DNA of 10,946 nt from contig JBJOPY010000236.1 of NCBI GenBank assembly GCA_046050405.1, positions 1-10,946 on the forward strand, read 5' to 3'. The number at the start of each line of letters is the position of its first letter. Position 1 is the stretch's first letter. The position numbers were made by a program, and so were the translations under genes. Origin of the DNA: JADKCL01 sp046050405. GTDB taxonomy: Bacteria > Bacteroidota > Bacteroidia > J057 > JADKCL01. Below, in pieces: positions 8,450 through 10,946 of the stretch. The notes below the pieces were generated by a model. That model ran no database searches, was not told the origin of the DNA, and saw nothing but the letters and a program-made list of their open reading frames with translations.

Positions 8450-10946
8450 ATGTTCTCCGTGATGCATCAGTACAAGCTTCGATTGACGAACCTGAGCCAA
8501 TCCAACAGGTCGCTGAAGCTCCAGCGGTTGTCTGTGCGCAAGGACATCGACCTGCTGGACCTGAGCTTCCTGAACCAGCTGTCCGCTACCGATATCCTGA
8601 ACAGACTGATCGCGGGCCAGAACGTTCCATTGATCAAAGGCATCAGCACCCGGAACGAGCAGGTGAACTTGATCGACCGCCGACTGAACATGCTCTGGAA
8701 CGAGGTCGATACGATTTACGAGGAGTCCGGAACCGACGACCTGTTTCTCGGATATCCGTTTGTTGAGGGAAGGTTCCTGGACGGCAGCGTCGCCAGATGC
8801 CCAGTGGTGTTGTTTCCGGTGCGGTTGAAGCGGAACATCTCCGGCGGGACACGCTGGTCGCTGGAACCAAACAACGATGAAGACCTCTGCTTCAATACGA
8901 CCTTCTTCCTGGCCTACGAGAAGTTCATGAAAGTGCGCCTGAAACGGGAGTTCTGGGAATCAAGGCCTGAGCGAGAGGATGATTTGCAGGGTTTCCTGAA
9001 CGCCCTGTACAAGCAAATTGCGGACCTCGATCTTTCAGTGCATTTCAACTCGGAACTGTTCCAATTTCGCGTGGATCGATTTCCGGACAAAAACCAAGCC
9101 GACTTGGAGCAACTTCCGTTAGGGAGACTGAAGTTCCTGCCGCATGCAGTTCTGGGGGTTTTCCCGCAGAGCGACAGCGCCCTGATGCAGGACTACGAGG
9201 TGCTTGAGGCCGGGGCGTTTGGGCTGGAATCCTTCTTTCCTTCGCCGGGTGCCAAACATGCCTTCAAGCCAGTGAAGGAGGCCGATCGGTACTATGTGGC
9301 GGCCGTCGACCAGAGCCAGGAGGAGGCTCTCCTGCGGGTCAGTGCAGGGGAGTCGGTGGTTTTGCACGGCCCTCCGGGCACAGGCAAGTCCCAAGTGATC
9401 CTGAACCTGATCTCGGACGCTCTGGCGCGTGGACAGAAAGTGATGGTGTGCTCCCAGAAAAGAGCGGCCCTGGACGTGGTGTTTCACCGGATGAACGAGG
9501 TCGGCCTTGGCCGGTTTGCAGCCCTGGTGCATGACTACCGCAGCGACCGCAACAAGATCTACCGCCGCATCCGCGAACAAATCGATGAAATCGAGAAGTT
9601 CCAGGCGGAGCGAAAAGACATGGGCTTGGAGGCATGGATGCGGGACTTCAGCCGGGACAGTGACCGCATCGAGGAACTCAACGTTTCCTTCGAAGCGGTC
9701 TTCAATGCCCTGAAAACACCCGGAAAGTGCAGGCTCTCCCCACATGAGCTTTATCAATTGGTGGATCGGAATGCCTCGAGGATCGAGATGCGGGACATGG
9801 CAGTCCACCTCGACCACCACAGTTGGCAGGTCTGCCGAGAGTCCATTGCCGACATCCTGAACTATGCGCACCTCTGGGACAAGCGCCACCCTTGGCGGAA
9901 CCGCCTCCACCTGCAGCAGCTTGGTTTCGAGGGGAAGCAGGCAATCGTCCGGCAATTGCGGAAATTGCCAGCGGAAATCGATGCCATGAGTGACCAGTGG
10001 CAGACACTCGGCCTGACAGGACGGACTGTGACCCATGCCCGGGAACTCCCCGGGCTTCTGAGCCGATTTGCCAAGGCACTTGCACTTGCGGAACAACCTG
10101 GCGCAAAAGAGGGCCTGGCGCAGGCTGTGGATGACAAGCTCAGCCCCGGGATCGCCGCCGAATTGCTGGGTCAACTCGACCGGCTGTTCCAAAAAGTGTC
10201 CGCTTTCAAGATCCTGGAAGGCCCTTGCATGCGAATCCATCCTGAGCTGAACCGGCAGCTTGAGACTTTTCATGCAAGACGGAAGTACATGGGGAGGATG
10301 GTTTCGCCCTCCTGGCTGAAATCATGGTGGTGCATCCGAAGATTGCTGCATGGCCGCCGGATGAAGCTGGACGAAAGCGGCCTGAAGACCCTGGCACAAG
10401 AAATCCAAGTGGTCGGCCAGATTCTGGAGATGGGCCACCGGCTGAAGGCGTACCGCTTCCTCGCAGACATGCCGATGACAGAGAAGGTCTCCGATTTGCA
10501 ATCCTGGCATGCCCAGAAGTTGGGGAACCTCGAGTTCATCGTTGCCTGGAATGAGTGGCGGGATTGGGAGGCGTTCAAGCCCAGGGTCGTCCAAGGAGTC
10601 TTCGACGAATCGGCCTGGAAGGTGCAGATCCAGGATGCCAAGATCCTCCAAGGCATCCATGAATGCCTGGAATCATTTGAGAAATCACTCGAAAACTGCC
10701 TTCACCCGAAGCAGGTCGCACGGCTGGCAGACGGTTTCTCGGATCCGATCAAGGCGAAGCAGGAAGCCGAGGCTCTCCTGGAAACCATCGAAAAGGACTA
10801 CGACGACATTTGCCAGCTGGATGCGATGCTGGAAACGCTCCCGCAGCATCATCGAAGCGTGCTGGCCATCCTGGAGCCCTTCATCGGCAGCGTAGGAAAG
10901 GATGAACTGCTGAGAATGGCCGACCAGGGCCTCTGGAGTGCCTGGC
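8450..10946 (+). CDS. Large superfamily 1 helicase, COG1112/AAA_11-like (3' partial)
   Basis: The frame stays open for 832 codons from ATG 8450 to the window end, so the C-terminal half is missing. The N-terminus (Y-K-L-R-L-T-N-L-S, then I-D-L-L-D-L) and about 99-125 (F-L-G-Y-P-F-V-E-G-R-F-L-D-G) resemble the N-terminal region of large Bacteroidota AAA-domain SF1 helicases. Residues about 222-253 include F-L-P-H-A-V-L-G-V-F-P-Q-S. The helicase core begins with a Q-like motif (D-Q-S-Q-E-E-A-L, 287-294), Walker A G-P-P-G-T-G-K-S at 307-314 (K313) and motif Ia (K-V-M-V-C-S-Q-K-R-A-A-L-D, from 330). More than 500 residues, mostly charged and helical-looking, follow without a DExx Walker B, so motifs II-VI must lie beyond the window. 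The start is fixed by the -7 element four bases upstream and by an in-frame TAG at 8438. ATG 8462 is an alternative. The role is probably nucleic-acid unwinding or remodelling. Housekeeping and anti-phage roles are both possible. Confidence 0.85.
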   Translation, partial: MFSVMHQYKLRLTNLSQSNRSLKLQRLSVRKDIDLLDLSFLNQLSATDILNRLIAGQNVPLIKGISTRNEQVNLIDRRLNMLWNEVDTIYEESGTDDLFLGYPFVEGRFLDGSVARCPVVLFPVRLKRNISGGTRWSLEPNNDEDLCFNTTFFLAYEKFMKVRLKREFWESRPEREDDLQGFLNALYKQIADLDLSVHFNSELFQFRVDRFPDKNQADLEQLPLGRLKFLPHAVLGVFPQSDSALMQDYEVLEAGAFGLESFFPSPGAKHAFKPVKEADRYYVAAVDQSQEEALLRVSAGESVVLHGPPGTGKSQVILNLISDALARGQKVMVCSQKRAALDVVFHRMNEVGLGRFAALVHDYRSDRNKIYRRIREQIDEIEKFQAERKDMGLEAWMRDFSRDSDRIEELNVSFEAVFNALKTPGKCRLSPHELYQLVDRNASRIEMRDMAVHLDHHSWQVCRESIADILNYAHLWDKRHPWRNRLHLQQLGFEGKQAIVRQLRKLPAEIDAMSDQWQTLGLTGRTVTHARELPGLLSRFAKALALAEQPGAKEGLAQAVDDKLSPGIAAELLGQLDRLFQKVSAFKILEGPCMRIHPELNRQLETFHARRKYMGRMVSPSWLKSWWCIRRLLHGRRMKLDESGLKTLAQEIQVVGQILEMGHRLKAYRFLADMPMTEKVSDLQSWHAQKLGNLEFIVAWNEWRDWEAFKPRVVQGVFDESAWKVQIQDAKILQGIHECLESFEKSLENCLHPKQVARLADGFSDPIKAKQEAEALLETIEKDYDDICQLDAMLETLPQHHRSVLAILEPFIGSVGKDELLRMADQGLWSAW

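Noticed and set aside
7802..8500. 232-codon minus-strand open frame whose stop overlaps the topB ATG as ATGA
   Set aside because: The overlap looks like translational coupling, but the frame contains the topB promoter and both broken plus-strand coding-like blocks, begins inside the helicase gene, has weaker third-position GC where compared, and resembles no family known to me.
9119..10273. 384-codon minus-strand open frame
   Set aside because: It lies wholly antisense to the helicase frame that carries the Walker A motif. Long antisense frames are expected in GC-biased coding sequence.

Overview
The window looks like a chromosomal segment from a fairly GC-rich member of the Bacteroidota. 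Three things point there. The first protein ends in a type IX secretion (T9SS) type A sorting domain. Ribosome-binding sites are essentially absent in front of genes. Exact copies of the Bacteroidota -7 promoter element (TAnnTTTG) sit directly upstream of three of the four visible gene starts. I cannot name a genus.

Layout: (1) 1-2087, plus strand: the 3' part of a large secreted, cysteine-rich, multi-domain T9SS cargo protein that begins before the window. (2) 2088-2224: a short gap with a hairpin and the recQ promoter. (3) 2225-4051, plus: complete RecQ helicase. (4) 4052-4250: gap between convergent genes. (5) 4251-5390, minus: complete acyl-CoA dehydrogenase. (6) 5547-7805, minus: complete type IA topoisomerase III (TopB). 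(7) 7806-8449: divergent intergenic region with a palindromic promoter element at the topB end, what appears to be broken coding sequence in the middle, and a plus-strand promoter at the right end. (8) 8450 to the window end, plus: the N-terminal 832 residues of a very large superfamily 1 (COG1112/AAA_11-like) helicase that runs off the window.

RecQ and topoisomerase III form a known functional pair (dissolution and decatenation of recombination intermediates). Here they sit close together, separated by an apparently unrelated metabolic dehydrogenase. The large SF1 helicase is a third nucleic-acid motor and belongs to a broad group that includes anti-phage proteins, but nothing in the window proves a defence role.

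The most notable sequence-level signal is promoter geometry. recQ, topB and the large helicase each have TAnnTTTG followed by exactly four bases and then ATG. This implies that transcription starts at or next to the start codon, i.e. leaderless mRNAs. I did not find a convincing new multi-gene system.
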